Assembly: GCA_012515235.1 (NCBI GenBank)
Contig: JAAYYU010000244.1
Location: 124,001-188,000 of the forward strand
From: Candidatus Anammoximicrobium sp.
Lineage (GTDB): Bacteria > Planctomycetota > Planctomycetia > Pirellulales > Pirellulaceae
Direction of reading: 5' to 3'
Length of the DNA: 64,000 nt
The translations under genes were made by a program, and so were the position numbers. The notes beneath the pieces are model-generated. The model saw nothing but the letters and a program-made list of their open reading frames with translations, did no database searches and was not told the DNA's origin. This document shows positions 17,528 through 26,658 of this stretch, piece after piece; position 1 is the stretch's first letter, and every line of letters begins with the position of its first letter.

Positions 17528-18526
17528 TCACTCGCCTTCCATCAGACCACGGACGGCCTGCACGATGTCGTCGACTTGCGGCACCACGGCATTCTCCAGC
17601 GGTTTGGCGAACGGGATCGGCAGGTCGCGGCCGCCGAGCACCTTGGGGGCCCGTTGGAGTAACTCGAATCCGCGCTCGGTCACCTGGCGGACGATCTCCG
17701 CGCCGACGCCGCAACAGGTGGGCGATTCGTGGACGACCAGCAGGCGGCCCGTCTTGTGCAGCGACGCCAGGACCGCGGCCGTGTCGAACGGCCGCAACGT
17801 CCGCGGGTCGATCACTTCCACGCTGATCTCGTCGTGCAGTCGTTCCGCCGCCTCCAACGCCCGGTGCATCATCAACGAGTAAGCCACCACGGTGACCTCT
17901 TGCCCCTCACGGCGCACGGCCGCCTGGCCCAGCGGAATCGTCCACTCGCCCGCCGGCACTTCCTCTTGCAGGTCGTAGAGCGCCTTGTGCCAGAGGCACA
18001 TCACCGGGTTGTTGTCGCGGATGGCCGTCTTGAGCAGGCCCTTGCAGTCGTACACGGTCGCGGGCATGACGACGTTGAAGCCGGGCGCGTTCAGGAACCA
18101 GGCTTCCAGGGACTGCGAATGCTGGGCCGCCTCGCACGTGCCCGCCCCGCACGGCGCCACGACCGTCATCGGCAGGCAAAAGGCTCCGCCCGACATGAAC
18201 CGGATCTTGGCCGCCTGGTTGACCAGCGGGTCCATGCAGCAAGTGGTGAAATCGACGTACATGATCTCGATCACGGGCCGCAATCCGGCCATCGCCGCGC
18301 CGACGCCCGTGCCCACGATCGCCGCTTCCGACAGCGGCGTGTCGAAGACCCGCAGCGATCCGAATTCCTTCTGCAGGCGTCGGCTCAAGGCCCACACGCC
18401 GCCGAAGGCGCCGAGGTCTTCGCCAAAGAGCACGACGTCTTCGTCGCGCCGCATTTCCTCGGCCAGGGCCTCGTTCATGGCTTGGATGGGCGTCAGCCTG
18501 CGCGGGGCGTTGGGTTCAGGGGGCAT
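17528..18526 (-). CDS. 2-oxoacid dehydrogenase E1 component, beta subunit
   Basis: Forms the alpha2beta2 E1 of a pyruvate, branched-chain or acetoin dehydrogenase complex. The 332-residue protein shows ALAEEMRRDEDVVLFGEDLG, FDTPLSEAAIVGTGVGAAM and the C-terminal LLVVHESPTCCGVGAEI block of E1-beta. ATG 18526 was chosen; it overlaps the 3' end of the alpha gene (stop at 18516) by 11 bases, so the pair is translationally coupled. No E2 acyltransferase or E3 lipoamide dehydrogenase lies nearby, so the substrate cannot be assigned from context. Confidence 0.9.
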   Translation of the reverse strand: MPPEPNAPRRLTPIQAMNEALAEEMRRDEDVVLFGEDLGAFGGVWALSRRLQKEFGSLRVFDTPLSEAAIVGTGVGAAMAGLRPVIEIMYVDFTTCCMDPLVNQAAKIRFMSGGAFCLPMTVVAPCGAGTCEAAQHSQSLEAWFLNAPGFNVVMPATVYDCKGLLKTAIRDNNPVMCLWHKALYDLQEEVPAGEWTIPLGQAAVRREGQEVTVVAYSLMMHRALEAAERLHDEISVEVIDPRTLRPFDTAAVLASLHKTGRLLVVHESPTCCGVGAEIVRQVTERGFELLQRAPKVLGGRDLPIPFAKPLENAVVPQVDDIVQAVRGLMEGE

Positions 18527-19487
18527 ACAGCACCTCATCCAGGTCGCTGGGCTGCGGCCAGGAGCTTTCTCGCATGTACTGCAGCGCCTGCTCCAGCCGC
18601 GCTGCGGACTGACGGCGGAGCGCAGCGAGCTGGTCCTGATCGGCGACGCCCTCGGCCAGCAATCTGGCCGCGAACCGCTCGATCGGATCCCGCTGATGCC
18701 AGGCGGTTCGTTCCAGGTACGGCCGGTGTTCGGGGATCACCATGCAATGCGCCTGGTGGCGATAGGTCTTGAACTCGATCAGCGTCGGCCCGTGGCCCGT
18801 CCGCGCCCGGCTCACGGCCGCCTCCGCCGCCTCGGCGACGGCTAGGACATCGTTGCCGTCGGCCACCACGCCGGGAATGGCGTAAGCCGCGGCCCGGTCG
18901 GCGATGTTTTCCAGCGGACAGTTGCCGGACACGTGCGTCGTGGCCGCGTAAAGATTGTTCTCGCAGACGAAAATCACCGGCCAGCGTTTGAGCGCCGCCA
19001 TGTTCAACGCTTCGTGAAACGAGCCCTGCGAGGCGGCTCCGTCGCCGAAGAAGACCGCCGTCACCCGATCGGTGCCTCGCTTCACGGCGGCGTAGGCCGT
19101 CCCCAGCGCCAGCGGAATGCCGCCGCCGACGATCCCGTTGCCGCCCATGAAACTCAGCGGCTTCCAGAACAGGTGCATCGAGCCGCCAAAACCGCGCGAA
19201 ACGCCCCCGGCCCGGCCGTGGACTTCGGCGGTCACTCGCTCCAACGGAACGCCCTTGGCGATGGCATGGCCGTGCCCGCGGTACGTGCTGAACACGTAAT
19301 CGTCGGGACGCAACTGGCTCATCACGCCCACCGCGATCGCCTCTTGGCCCTCGGACGAGTGCAGGGCGCCGGGGAAGTCGCCGGCCCGGATGCGCTGCGC
19401 AAAGAGTTCGATCATGCTCCGCTCGAATTCGCGGATGAGCACCATCGTGCCGAACATGTCCTTCAGATCTTGCGGAGAAAAACGCAT
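18516..19487 (-). CDS. 2-oxoacid dehydrogenase E1 component, alpha subunit
   Basis: Thiamine-diphosphate-dependent decarboxylating subunit of 323 residues. It has YRGHGHAIAKG, GRAGGVSRGFGGSMHLF, the TPP-binding motif starting GDGAASQGSFHEALN and ending with the CENNLYA block, and the C-terminal TYRHQAH segment where the phosphorylation or loop region of E1-alpha lies. The size (about 320) and the short N-terminus are closer to acetoin or bacterial pyruvate E1-alpha than to branched-chain forms. The start follows a GGAAGGAG-like stretch (complement of about 19490-19500). It is the first gene of the pair. Confidence 0.9.
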   Translation of the reverse strand: MRFSPQDLKDMFGTMVLIREFERSMIELFAQRIRAGDFPGALHSSEGQEAIAVGVMSQLRPDDYVFSTYRGHGHAIAKGVPLERVTAEVHGRAGGVSRGFGGSMHLFWKPLSFMGGNGIVGGGIPLALGTAYAAVKRGTDRVTAVFFGDGAASQGSFHEALNMAALKRWPVIFVCENNLYAATTHVSGNCPLENIADRAAAYAIPGVVADGNDVLAVAEAAEAAVSRARTGHGPTLIEFKTYRHQAHCMVIPEHRPYLERTAWHQRDPIERFAARLLAEGVADQDQLAALRRQSAARLEQALQYMRESSWPQPSDLDEVLYAP

Positions 19488-19921
19488 GGTCTCCTTCCAG
19501 TTCCATCAGACCGAGAAAGAATTCGCCGTGCGGCTGGTCTCGGCTCGACTGAGATTGAAGTCCGAAGTGCCTGCCCCCGAAAGATCCTGTCAAACGACAA
19601 CCAAGCAGGAGCCCTCCGCAGAGGAGCTAATCGTACCGCAGGAAATCGCGGGAAGCAACCATCGAGAACAGCGAAGGACTTGGACCGGCACGGCCCGAAA
19701 TCAGCTTCGCGTGGTTCCCCCTCGGAAGCTTCGCCGATGGTCAGCCTTCGGCCCCCGACGCCGTCCGCTGACGTTGCCTGGCCAAGCGTCCGCCGACCGC
19801 CGTTCCCACCCGTCCCATGCCTGCCACGCGACGCATGGGAGCGGGACGGGTCCCTGTGCCGGAACGGCCCACAGGCCGCTGCGCGCCCAGGGGGCCGGGT
19901 CGGCTCGGTGCGAAACCGCGT
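19488..19921. other. 434-bp intergenic stretch with no supported gene
   Basis: It lies between the E1-alpha start and the glycosyltransferase stop, both on the minus strand. Only arginine-rich shadow frames cross it. It should contain the E1 promoter, but I see no clear promoter boxes or repeat. Confidence 0.4.
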
Positions 19922-21304
19922 TCAGCGGGCCTTGCCGCCCAGCTTCTGGAACACGTCCAGCGTCGCACGGGCCATCGCTTCGGCGTGGCGATGCTGCTGG
20001 ACAGCTTGCCGGCCGGCCGCAGCATATTGGCGGCGGCGCGGCTCGTCCCCGAGCAGGTCGGCAATCGCGCCGGCCAGGGCGAGCGGATCGTGCGGCGGCA
20101 CCAGGCAGCCTCCGCCGGTGGATGCGATCAACTCCGGAAAGACGCCGTGGTCCGGCAGCACGACGGGCACGCCGGCCGCCAGCGATTCCAGGACGAACAA
20201 GCCCTTCGGCTCGCGATGCGTCGTGGGCACGGACAGGATGTCGAGCGACCGCAGGAACTCCAGCTTGCCACGCCGATCGACTTCGCCCACGTATTGAAAC
20301 GCGTCGTCCAAGCCCGCCATTCGCAGCTTGTCAAACTGACTCTCGGCAAACGGCCGCTGGTGCTCGCCCAGCCAGCCGGCGATGCGAAGGCGGACGTCCT
20401 TCAGGCCTGGCCTTTGCCGCAGTTCGAGAAACGCATCGACCAGGACGTGCAAACCCTTCTCCGGGGCCAGACGCGCCAGGTAGCCGATCGTGGGCGGGCG
20501 CCCCGCCGGAAAATGGGACTGGCTCCGATCAGGACGATCGGTGCCTGTCCCATTTTCCGGCCCCTGGCTCCGATCAGGACGATCGGTGCCTGTCCCATTT
20601 TCCGGCTCCGCATATCCCCGCGTATCGATCCCCAGTGGCACCACGTGCAGCTTGTCCGTGGGGATGCCGAAGTAGCCGGCCATGAACTCGGCGTAGTAGC
20701 GGCTGTGGACCAGGAACCCGTCCACGTTGCTCACCAAACGGCGGATCTCGTCGAAGGCCCGCGCCTTGTACGGCTCAGGCAAGTGCTCCAGGAACGCGTC
20801 GTCTCCCTGCAGCGTCACCAGCACGGGCGCAGCGAGCGTGCGTTGCAGCGTGGGAATGCATCCGCCGATCAGCAGATTGGAGAGGACAACCAGGTTGGGC
20901 TTCGCGTCCGACGCCAAGTACCGGCACAGGCGCCGCACCTCTTTGCGCTGATGCCCGCGTTCGCCGCGCAGCATCGAGATGGTCAAATCGCCCAGGAACT
21001 TGGGATCGACGGCCGTGCTGCGGGCGGTGGCCCGCCGCAACAGCCAGGGCCGGTCCAAGATGCGGTCCCACGACGGCGGCAGCCAGCGGAACAGACCCAA
21101 CTTCTGCTGCAGATAGACGTTGATCCCGCCGAAGAACACCCGGTCGAGGCTCACATCGTCCTCGTCCGTCCGGATCGGCGTGTAGGTCGGGATCAGTTGG
21201 ATGTCCACGCCCAACCGCACCAACGCCGCGGCCAGCGTGTTGTCATGCAGGCAAGACCCGCAGTACATGCCGGCCGCACCGGCGGTCAGGTAGGCGATGC
21301 GCAT
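19922..21304 (-). CDS. GT4 family glycosyltransferase carrying an in-frame repeat insertion
   Basis: Cytoplasmic retaining glycosyltransferase of 460 residues, GT-B fold. The N-terminal domain opens MRIAYLTAGAAGMYCGSCLH; the C-terminal domain has TIGYLARLAPEKGLHVLVDA and the donor-binding REPKGLFVLESLAAGVPVV (EX7E motif). Residues about 233-266, just before TIGYLARL, are encoded by a tandem palindromic repeat and read as two 15-residue units starting ENGTGTDRPDRSQ. They lie in the inter-domain linker, where an insertion is most easily tolerated. ATG 21304 is chosen; an upstream ATG at 21373 adds only a non-conserved leader. The sugar donor and acceptor are unknown. Confidence 0.85.
   Translation of the reverse strand: MRIAYLTAGAAGMYCGSCLHDNTLAAALVRLGVDIQLIPTYTPIRTDEDDVSLDRVFFGGINVYLQQKLGLFRWLPPSWDRILDRPWLLRRATARSTAVDPKFLGDLTISMLRGERGHQRKEVRRLCRYLASDAKPNLVVLSNLLIGGCIPTLQRTLAAPVLVTLQGDDAFLEHLPEPYKARAFDEIRRLVSNVDGFLVHSRYYAEFMAGYFGIPTDKLHVVPLGIDTRGYAEPENGTGTDRPDRSQGPENGTGTDRPDRSQSHFPAGRPPTIGYLARLAPEKGLHVLVDAFLELRQRPGLKDVRLRIAGWLGEHQRPFAESQFDKLRMAGLDDAFQYVGEVDRRGKLEFLRSLDILSVPTTHREPKGLFVLESLAAGVPVVLPDHGVFPELIASTGGGCLVPPHDPLALAGAIADLLGDEPRRRQYAAAGRQAVQQHRHAEAMARATLDVFQKLGGKAR
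20506..20605. repeat. Tandem palindromic element inside the GT4 gene
   Basis: 20506-20530 and 20536-20560 form a 25-base inverted repeat with two mismatches around a five-base loop AGGAC; the ends are CCGGAAAATGGGAC and its complement. A 42-base part (20519-20560) is repeated directly at 20564-20605 with a 45-base period, so the reading frame is kept. The core GGCTCCGATC...GATCGGTGCC recurs in altered form at 23155-23179. Confidence 0.85.
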
Positions 21305-21640
21305 GGGGAGACGGGGGCGGGGAATAGTAAGTAGTGTTCCGTGGTTGCTCGTGGCGCGGCTTGCGGCCGACAACTCTCATCGCGGCTCGCTCCTGCTTCA
21401 TCCGCACGCACCTATCCTACCATGCGTGCAGGTTGCCACCAACCCGCGCCGACGACACTTGTCGGTCTGGCGTCCAACGGTTCATGGGGCCGCAACAAGC
21501 GTTCCTCTTCCACGTCTTGACAACTGCTATTCTTGACAACGGATTGCTCTCCGCCTACGTTACCGCCAGGAGCGACGGAAAGGGGCGTGGCAGTGGACGA
21601 GCCGGTTTTGTGCAACGCGAAACGACGACGGGAGCGCGAG
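21305..21640. other. 336-bp divergent intergenic region
   Basis: It separates the starts of the minus-strand GT4 gene and the plus-strand Tat protein, so both promoters should lie here. I see no convincing gene, repeat or operator. Confidence 0.4.
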
Positions 21641-22597
21641 ATGGAAACGGAAGTGTCTGGTCGGAATCCGAATCAATGTTGTTCGCGTCGCCAGTGGCTG
21701 ATCGGTGCTTCGCTGGGAGGACTCGGCCTGGAGACGCTTTCGGCCGGGGCCAATCCGGCGGCGCGGGCGGAAGGAGCGGAGCAGGCGGCGACTCGAGCGG
21801 CCGTGCCCGCGGATTTGAGGATCACCGACTTTGAGCGGTCCTGTGTGCGTTTCCGCATGGATACACTGAAGAAGCCGCCCAAGACCGTGTCGCGCAAGCT
21901 GCCGATGACGCTGAACAACGTGCGGATGCTCCTGGACGCCCGCGCGGTGATCACGCACAAGGCATCCGGCCAGGTGTACGATTATGTCTTGACCGCCTCC
22001 TGCAAGAGCGAACAGGTTTGGGTCCCGCGCGACATCTGGCATCAGCCCAACGCGGACATGTGCATGATCGCCGGCCGCGATGAATTCCTGGTCTTCAAAC
22101 GTTGGGACAAGACCGACAAGGGCGTGCTGCTGTATCCTCCGTCGCTGGGCGTCCAGCCCGAGCGGCAATTGGAAGACCCGCAGGAATCCTTCGATCGGTA
22201 CTCGATTCACCTCGCGTCGCGACCGGGCCGTCTGCTGGAGCACCTGGAGGCGATCCTCGAAGCTTTGTTCGCGGACATTCCGGTGGTGTCTCACACTGAA
22301 TATGAAACCGCGGAGCACCGGGTGCTGCTGGAGTATCCGGTCCGGGTCGTGAACTTCAGCGAGCGGGAACGCTACTATCAGGTCGATACGGGACCGATCC
22401 TGCTGCCGGACCTGGGGCGCCCGTATCGCACGCCGCTGGAGGGTTGCCGCCTGGCCTATGTGGCGCACAACTGTCCCGACTGGGCCGAATTCATCGTGTG
22501 CGTTCCCACGCCCCTTACGGACGCCATCAAGGTCCACCATTACTCACAGAGCATCCGCATCGAGGGAACTCGCAATCGGCTGATTGCGGTGGCGTGA
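21641..22597 (+). CDS. Unknown Tat-signal protein
   Basis: I do not recognise the family. The 318-residue product has a twin-arginine-like signal, SRRQWLIGASLGGLGLETLS at about residues 15-34, followed by an Ala-rich stretch that fits signal cleavage. The mature part is mixed alpha/beta without membrane segments. It contains VYDYVLTASCKSEQVWVPRD, where an Arg/Asp-rich strand follows, and a C-terminal RLAYVAHNCPDWAEFIVCVP. GGAGCGCGAG lies just upstream of ATG 21641. It stands alone between a divergent glycosyltransferase and the convergent beta-galactosidase. Codon use and GC look like the neighbours. Confidence 0.7.
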   Translation: METEVSGRNPNQCCSRRQWLIGASLGGLGLETLSAGANPAARAEGAEQAATRAAVPADLRITDFERSCVRFRMDTLKKPPKTVSRKLPMTLNNVRMLLDARAVITHKASGQVYDYVLTASCKSEQVWVPRDIWHQPNADMCMIAGRDEFLVFKRWDKTDKGVLLYPPSLGVQPERQLEDPQESFDRYSIHLASRPGRLLEHLEAILEALFADIPVVSHTEYETAEHRVLLEYPVRVVNFSERERYYQVDTGPILLPDLGRPYRTPLEGCRLAYVAHNCPDWAEFIVCVPTPLTDAIKVHHYSQSIRIEGTRNRLIAVA

Positions 22598-23150
22598 CAC
22601 GGGTCCAGAAGCGAGTTGCATTTCAGAACGAAGGCTCGTCCTGATGCTCTGCGTCGGGAGCCTTCTGATCGGGCAGGGCGGTCTCGAAGACGAAGACATG
22701 GTCGTGAGCTTTCTGCCAGGCGTCCCTCAGCGCCGGAAGATCGCCAGGATTGCAGGAACCGCTGTCCTTCCCTTCCTGCGCCTCGCGGTCAGAGTAACGG
22801 CGTGGGGTGATCGTGACGGAAAGGAAAGGCCGCGGATCGCAGCGTCAGGCGGCATATCCCGCGCGGCTGTTGGCTGCGACTTGCCAGCGGCGTCTTGGGC
22901 TTGCACATCCCGCTTGCTGATCCTGCCCCCGCCCGCCCCACAGTGATCCACCAAGATCCATCCCCGCCCCGGACGCGCTTCGCGGACTCCGGCATGCCTG
23001 ATCAACGCGGCCGAAGAACAGACAGTGCCCAGGTTCTCTTCCGCATGGCACATCGGCTCCGTTGCAATTCCAGGCCATGATTGCGCTCGGCCGGCTCGAA
23101 GTTAACGACGAGGAAGTTCAAGGGCGTTGTCAGGCAAATGCGCAAAGGAG

Positions 23151-23182
23151 GACAGGCACGAATCGTCCTGATTCGAGCCCGT
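23151..23182. repeat. Diverged hairpin copy of the GT4-inserted element
   Basis: GGCACGAATC (23155-23164), loop GTCCT, GATTCGAGCC (23170-23179) is the reverse complement of the core at 20521-20545, with CCGATC/GATCGG changed to CGAATC/GATTCG on both arms, so pairing is kept. It is flanked by GACA as in the other copy. Confidence 0.65.
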
Positions 23183-23241
23183 GGGAGGGTGGGCCAGGTC
23201 TTTGCGGACCACCGCGCGCGTTGACGGACGCTTGCTGCCCC

Positions 23242-23267
23242 GGTGGGCCGCGAAGACTCGGCCCACC
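23242..23267. terminator. Hairpin just after the beta-galactosidase stop
   Basis: A perfect 9-bp inverted repeat, GGTGGGCCG and CGGCCCACC around CGAAGACT, lies six bases past the end of the minus-strand beta-galactosidase gene. An imperfect outer copy of one arm is at 23188-23207. No T-run, so it may be a repeat element rather than a classical terminator. Confidence 0.4.
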
Positions 23268-23272
23268 TTCCG

Positions 23273-26200
23273 TCAGTTTGACTTCGAGACGCTGCCTCGC
23301 ACCGGTTCGATCGTGAATTCGAAGCGGTACGGTTTGTCACCTGGCAGCGTGTATTCGGGGTGGGTCAGCGCGCCCCAGCTGTTGTCGCCGCCGACGCCGT
23401 GCAACCGGAAATCGACGAACACCGTGTTGCACTCGCGGCGCGGCAGTTCGTGAGGGTGCAAGGCCGCCTCGACGTCCGCTATCGTGAACGGCCAGACGCT
23501 GGCGCTCAGCGGCGCGTCGCCGACAATCCGCACGCCGTTGCCCGCCTGGTCCGTGACGGTCATCCAGCGGACGTCGCAGCGGTTCCCCGTATCTTGCGGG
23601 CGGACGTACGGGAACACCATCTCGTCCACCGTGCTCTCATAGATCGCGATCTCGCCGCCGGTCTGACGGTCCCAGTAGGTTTCCTGCGGACCGCGGCCGT
23701 ACCAGGCGACGCGGTCGTACGCCCGAGGCATGGTCCAGCTAACGCCGAAGCGCGGCAGGATCGTCGGTTTGCCTTGGCCGGGCGCATAGCTGGTTTCGAT
23801 GCCGACGCGGCCGTCGCGGGCGAAACGATAGACGACCTCACCGCCCGCGCCGCCGACGGGCAACTGGTAACGGGCGATCGCTTGGACCACGCCCGCGGAC
23901 TCGCTCGTCTGGAGCGACGTCAGTTTGCGGCCGGCGGCGGCGGAGCGCCAGGGCTGTGTCTGCTGCAGGTAGCGGCTGCGCAGCTGATTGTCGTTGGGGG
24001 CTTTCCAAAAGCTGGGAACGAGCGGGGTGGCCAACCGTTCGACGCCGTCAACCCGGTACGACGTCAACTCGCCGCTGGCCCGCCCGATCGCCGCCGTCCA
24101 GCCCTCGCCGCTGACCAGCAATTTGTCCTCCGTCGTCTTCAGCACCGGCGGCTCGCTGCCGCCGCCCAGCGCCGCCGGAGCGGCCTGCCTCCACGGCATC
24201 TCGAACTGATCCCAGGCGACAACGTACCCCTTGGCGGCCCAAGGCTTGGCCTTGGCCAGCGTGAACGAGACCGTCAGCAAATACTCGCCTGTCCCGTCGC
24301 CCGGCTTCTCGAAGGGGATCGCGATTTCCCGGCCGGTTTGCGGCGGCACGTCCAGACGGCCCAGCGAGCCCGACTGGACCGCGCGGCCGTCGCACTGCAA
24401 CAGCCATTCGGCTTCCAATTCGTTCAGATCGGTAAAGAAGGACTTGTTCTGCACGCGCACCTTGCCCGCGTCCAGATCCAACGCCTGCACCTTGACGTCC
24501 TGGTAGACCTTCTTCACCTCCCAGGCATGCGGATGCGGCGTGCGGTCGGGATGCACCACGCCGTTGCAGCAGAAGTTGCCGTCGTTGGGCCGATCGCCGA
24601 AATCGCCGCCGTAAGCCAAGTACTTGCGGCCGCGGCCGTTCGGCACGTCGACCAGCAATCCTTGATCGACCCAGTCCCAGATGAAACCGCCTTGCAACGA
24701 CGGGTGCGTTTCGATCGCGTTCCAGTAGTCCTGCAAGTTGCCGACGCTGTTGCCCATCGCGTGGGCGTACTCGCACTGGATCAGCGGCCGGTCCGGGTTC
24801 TGCCTGGCGTACTCGATCATGTGCTCGATCGTCGCGTACATCGGGCAGTAGATGTCGGTGTTCCGTTCCAAGCCGGCCCGTTCGTATTGCACCGGCCGGG
24901 ACGCGTCGCGCCGCTTGATCCAATCGTAGGTGGCGTAGAAATTCTCGCCGTTGCCCGCTTCGTTGCCCAGCGACCAGATGATCACCGACGGATGGTTCTT
25001 GTCGCGTTCCACCATCCGCCGCGTGCGGTCCAGGTGGGCTTCCTTCCAGGCCCGGTCCTTGGCCAGCGACTTTTCGCCGTAGCCCATGCCGTGCGATTCG
25101 ATGTTCGCTTCGTCGATCACGTACAGGCCCAGCCGGTCGCACAGGTCGTACCACTGGGGATCGTTCGGGTAATGACAGGTGCGGACGGCGTTGACGTTCA
25201 GCTTCTTCATCAGGTGGATGTCTTGAAGCATCGATTCCACGGAGACCGTGTGGCCGTCGACCGGATCGTGCTCGTGACGGTTGACGCCTTTGAGGTCAAT
25301 CCGCTGGCCGTTGACCAGCAGGAAGCCGTTTTTCATCTCGACGCGGCGGAAGCCGACGCGGCACGTCGTCACCTCGACTACCTTGCCGGCGGCGTCTTTC
25401 AGAGTCAGCAGCAAGCGGTACAAGTTCGGCTGTTCGGCCGACCATTTCGCCGGGTTGGGAACGGGTTGGTTCAGCGTCACGGCCGCGGTGGCTGCGGCCC
25501 CCGCGTCGCCGCCCGCCACGACGCCCTGGAACACCGTCTTTCCGACGCCGTCCAGCAACTTCGCTTCGACCGTAAACGCCTGCGGCCGATCCGCAAAGTT
25601 GCGGACTTCGGCCTCGACGCGCAACTGAGCGTCCCGGTATTGATCGTCCAGGTCGGCATGGATGAAGAAGTCGCGGAGGTGCAAGTCGGCCGTCGACCAC
25701 AGGTACACGTTGCGGTAGATGCCGCTCAGCCGCCAGAAATCCTGGTCCTCCAGATAGCTGCCGTCGCTGTAGCGATAGACCTCGACCGCCAGCACGTTCG
25801 GGCCGTCCTGCAAGTAGCGGTTGATGTGGAATACGGCCGGCGTGCGGCTGTCTTCGCTGTAGCCGACTTGCCGGCCGTTGATCCACAGGTAGAACGCCGA
25901 ATCGACGCCGTCGAACTGCAGGAACACTTGCCGGCCTTTCCAGTCGGCCGGCACTTCGAACGTGCGGCGATAGGAGCCGACCGGGTTGCGGGCCTGGAAG
26001 TTGGTGTACTCGGCCGGCGGTTCGCCCATGACCCGCGGCGGATCGGCCCGGAACGGATAGGTGATGTTGGTGTACAGCGGCATGCCGTAGCCTTGGCACT
26101 GCCAATTGCCGGGCACGGAGACGGTCTTCCAGCCGCTGACGTCGAACTCCGGGCGGTAGAAATCCGCGGGCCGCTGGTCGGGGTGGGGCACCCAATGAAA

Positions 26201-26437
26201 CCGCCACGGTCCGTTCAGCGATTGAAAATAAGGCGTCGCCTCGCGCGTAGCCTGGAGCGCCCGCGCGCGGTCCGGATAGGGGAACGCCGTCGCCCGGCCG
26301 GGCTCCTTGTTCCGGCCGATCACCTGCTCGTTCTCCCAATCGGGCGCCGCGGCAAGGCCAATCTGGCAAAAGGCCATGATTCCGAAGAGCCCTGCGCAAA
26401 TCAAACACCAACGTCGCTGGCACGCTCGCTTGAACAT
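23273..26437 (-). CDS. Secreted GH2 beta-galactosidase, LacZ type
   Basis: Hydrolyses beta-D-galactosides. The 1054-residue protein has an N-terminal signal peptide (hydrophobic residues about 13-31, ending in LAAAP), unlike cytoplasmic E. coli LacZ (about 1023 residues). Domains follow the LacZ order: jelly roll with WRFHWVPHPDQRP and VPGNWQCQGYGMP, immunoglobulin-like domain, TIM barrel with RTCHYPNDPQWYDLCDRLGL, the acid/base Glu in WSLGNEAGNG (about 491), the nucleophile Glu in QCEYAHAMGNS (about 555), then the C-terminal small-chain domain with MPRAYDRVAWYGRGPQETYW. ATG 26437 follows GAGGAACC. It may also act on other beta-galactosyl glycans. Confidence 0.93.
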   Translation of the reverse strand: MFKRACQRRWCLICAGLFGIMAFCQIGLAAAPDWENEQVIGRNKEPGRATAFPYPDRARALQATREATPYFQSLNGPWRFHWVPHPDQRPADFYRPEFDVSGWKTVSVPGNWQCQGYGMPLYTNITYPFRADPPRVMGEPPAEYTNFQARNPVGSYRRTFEVPADWKGRQVFLQFDGVDSAFYLWINGRQVGYSEDSRTPAVFHINRYLQDGPNVLAVEVYRYSDGSYLEDQDFWRLSGIYRNVYLWSTADLHLRDFFIHADLDDQYRDAQLRVEAEVRNFADRPQAFTVEAKLLDGVGKTVFQGVVAGGDAGAAATAAVTLNQPVPNPAKWSAEQPNLYRLLLTLKDAAGKVVEVTTCRVGFRRVEMKNGFLLVNGQRIDLKGVNRHEHDPVDGHTVSVESMLQDIHLMKKLNVNAVRTCHYPNDPQWYDLCDRLGLYVIDEANIESHGMGYGEKSLAKDRAWKEAHLDRTRRMVERDKNHPSVIIWSLGNEAGNGENFYATYDWIKRRDASRPVQYERAGLERNTDIYCPMYATIEHMIEYARQNPDRPLIQCEYAHAMGNSVGNLQDYWNAIETHPSLQGGFIWDWVDQGLLVDVPNGRGRKYLAYGGDFGDRPNDGNFCCNGVVHPDRTPHPHAWEVKKVYQDVKVQALDLDAGKVRVQNKSFFTDLNELEAEWLLQCDGRAVQSGSLGRLDVPPQTGREIAIPFEKPGDGTGEYLLTVSFTLAKAKPWAAKGYVVAWDQFEMPWRQAAPAALGGGSEPPVLKTTEDKLLVSGEGWTAAIGRASGELTSYRVDGVERLATPLVPSFWKAPNDNQLRSRYLQQTQPWRSAAAGRKLTSLQTSESAGVVQAIARYQLPVGGAGGEVVYRFARDGRVGIETSYAPGQGKPTILPRFGVSWTMPRAYDRVAWYGRGPQETYWDRQTGGEIAIYESTVDEMVFPYVRPQDTGNRCDVRWMTVTDQAGNGVRIVGDAPLSASVWPFTIADVEAALHPHELPRRECNTVFVDFRLHGVGGDNSWGALTHPEYTLPGDKPYRFEFTIEPVRGSVSKSN

Positions 26438-26658
26438 GTTGCGGTTCCTCGTGGACGAAACTACGCAGCGGCTTCCCGTTCTCGCCGCCCCAGGACATGG
26501 TAGCAAAACCAGACGGGTTCGCAACGGAGGCGGGAATGAGACGGCGCGTCCGCGACGCGCCCGTCATCGGCGGGGCGGTCCGCGTCCTTGTTCCGCTCCA
26601 GGTCCCGGCCTCACGCGGGGGCGAATCCCGTCGCGGGCGACGGGCCCGCGCGGCAGCC

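Larger units (their letters stand above)
22598..23272. other. 675-bp intergenic stretch holding two hairpin elements
   Basis: No supported gene: frames on both strands lack motifs and ribosome sites. The last 120 bases carry the hairpins at 23151-23182 and 23242-23267, annotated separately. The stretch lies between two convergent genes. Confidence 0.5.

Noticed and set aside
22584..22946. Possible 120-residue plus-strand gene after the Tat protein
   Set aside because: No ribosome site and low-complexity end; opposing frames are just as open.
23360..26503. Thousand-codon plus-strand open frame opposite the beta-galactosidase gene
   Set aside because: Shadow of the conserved LacZ-type gene; composition is Val/Arg/His-rich with no recognisable motif.
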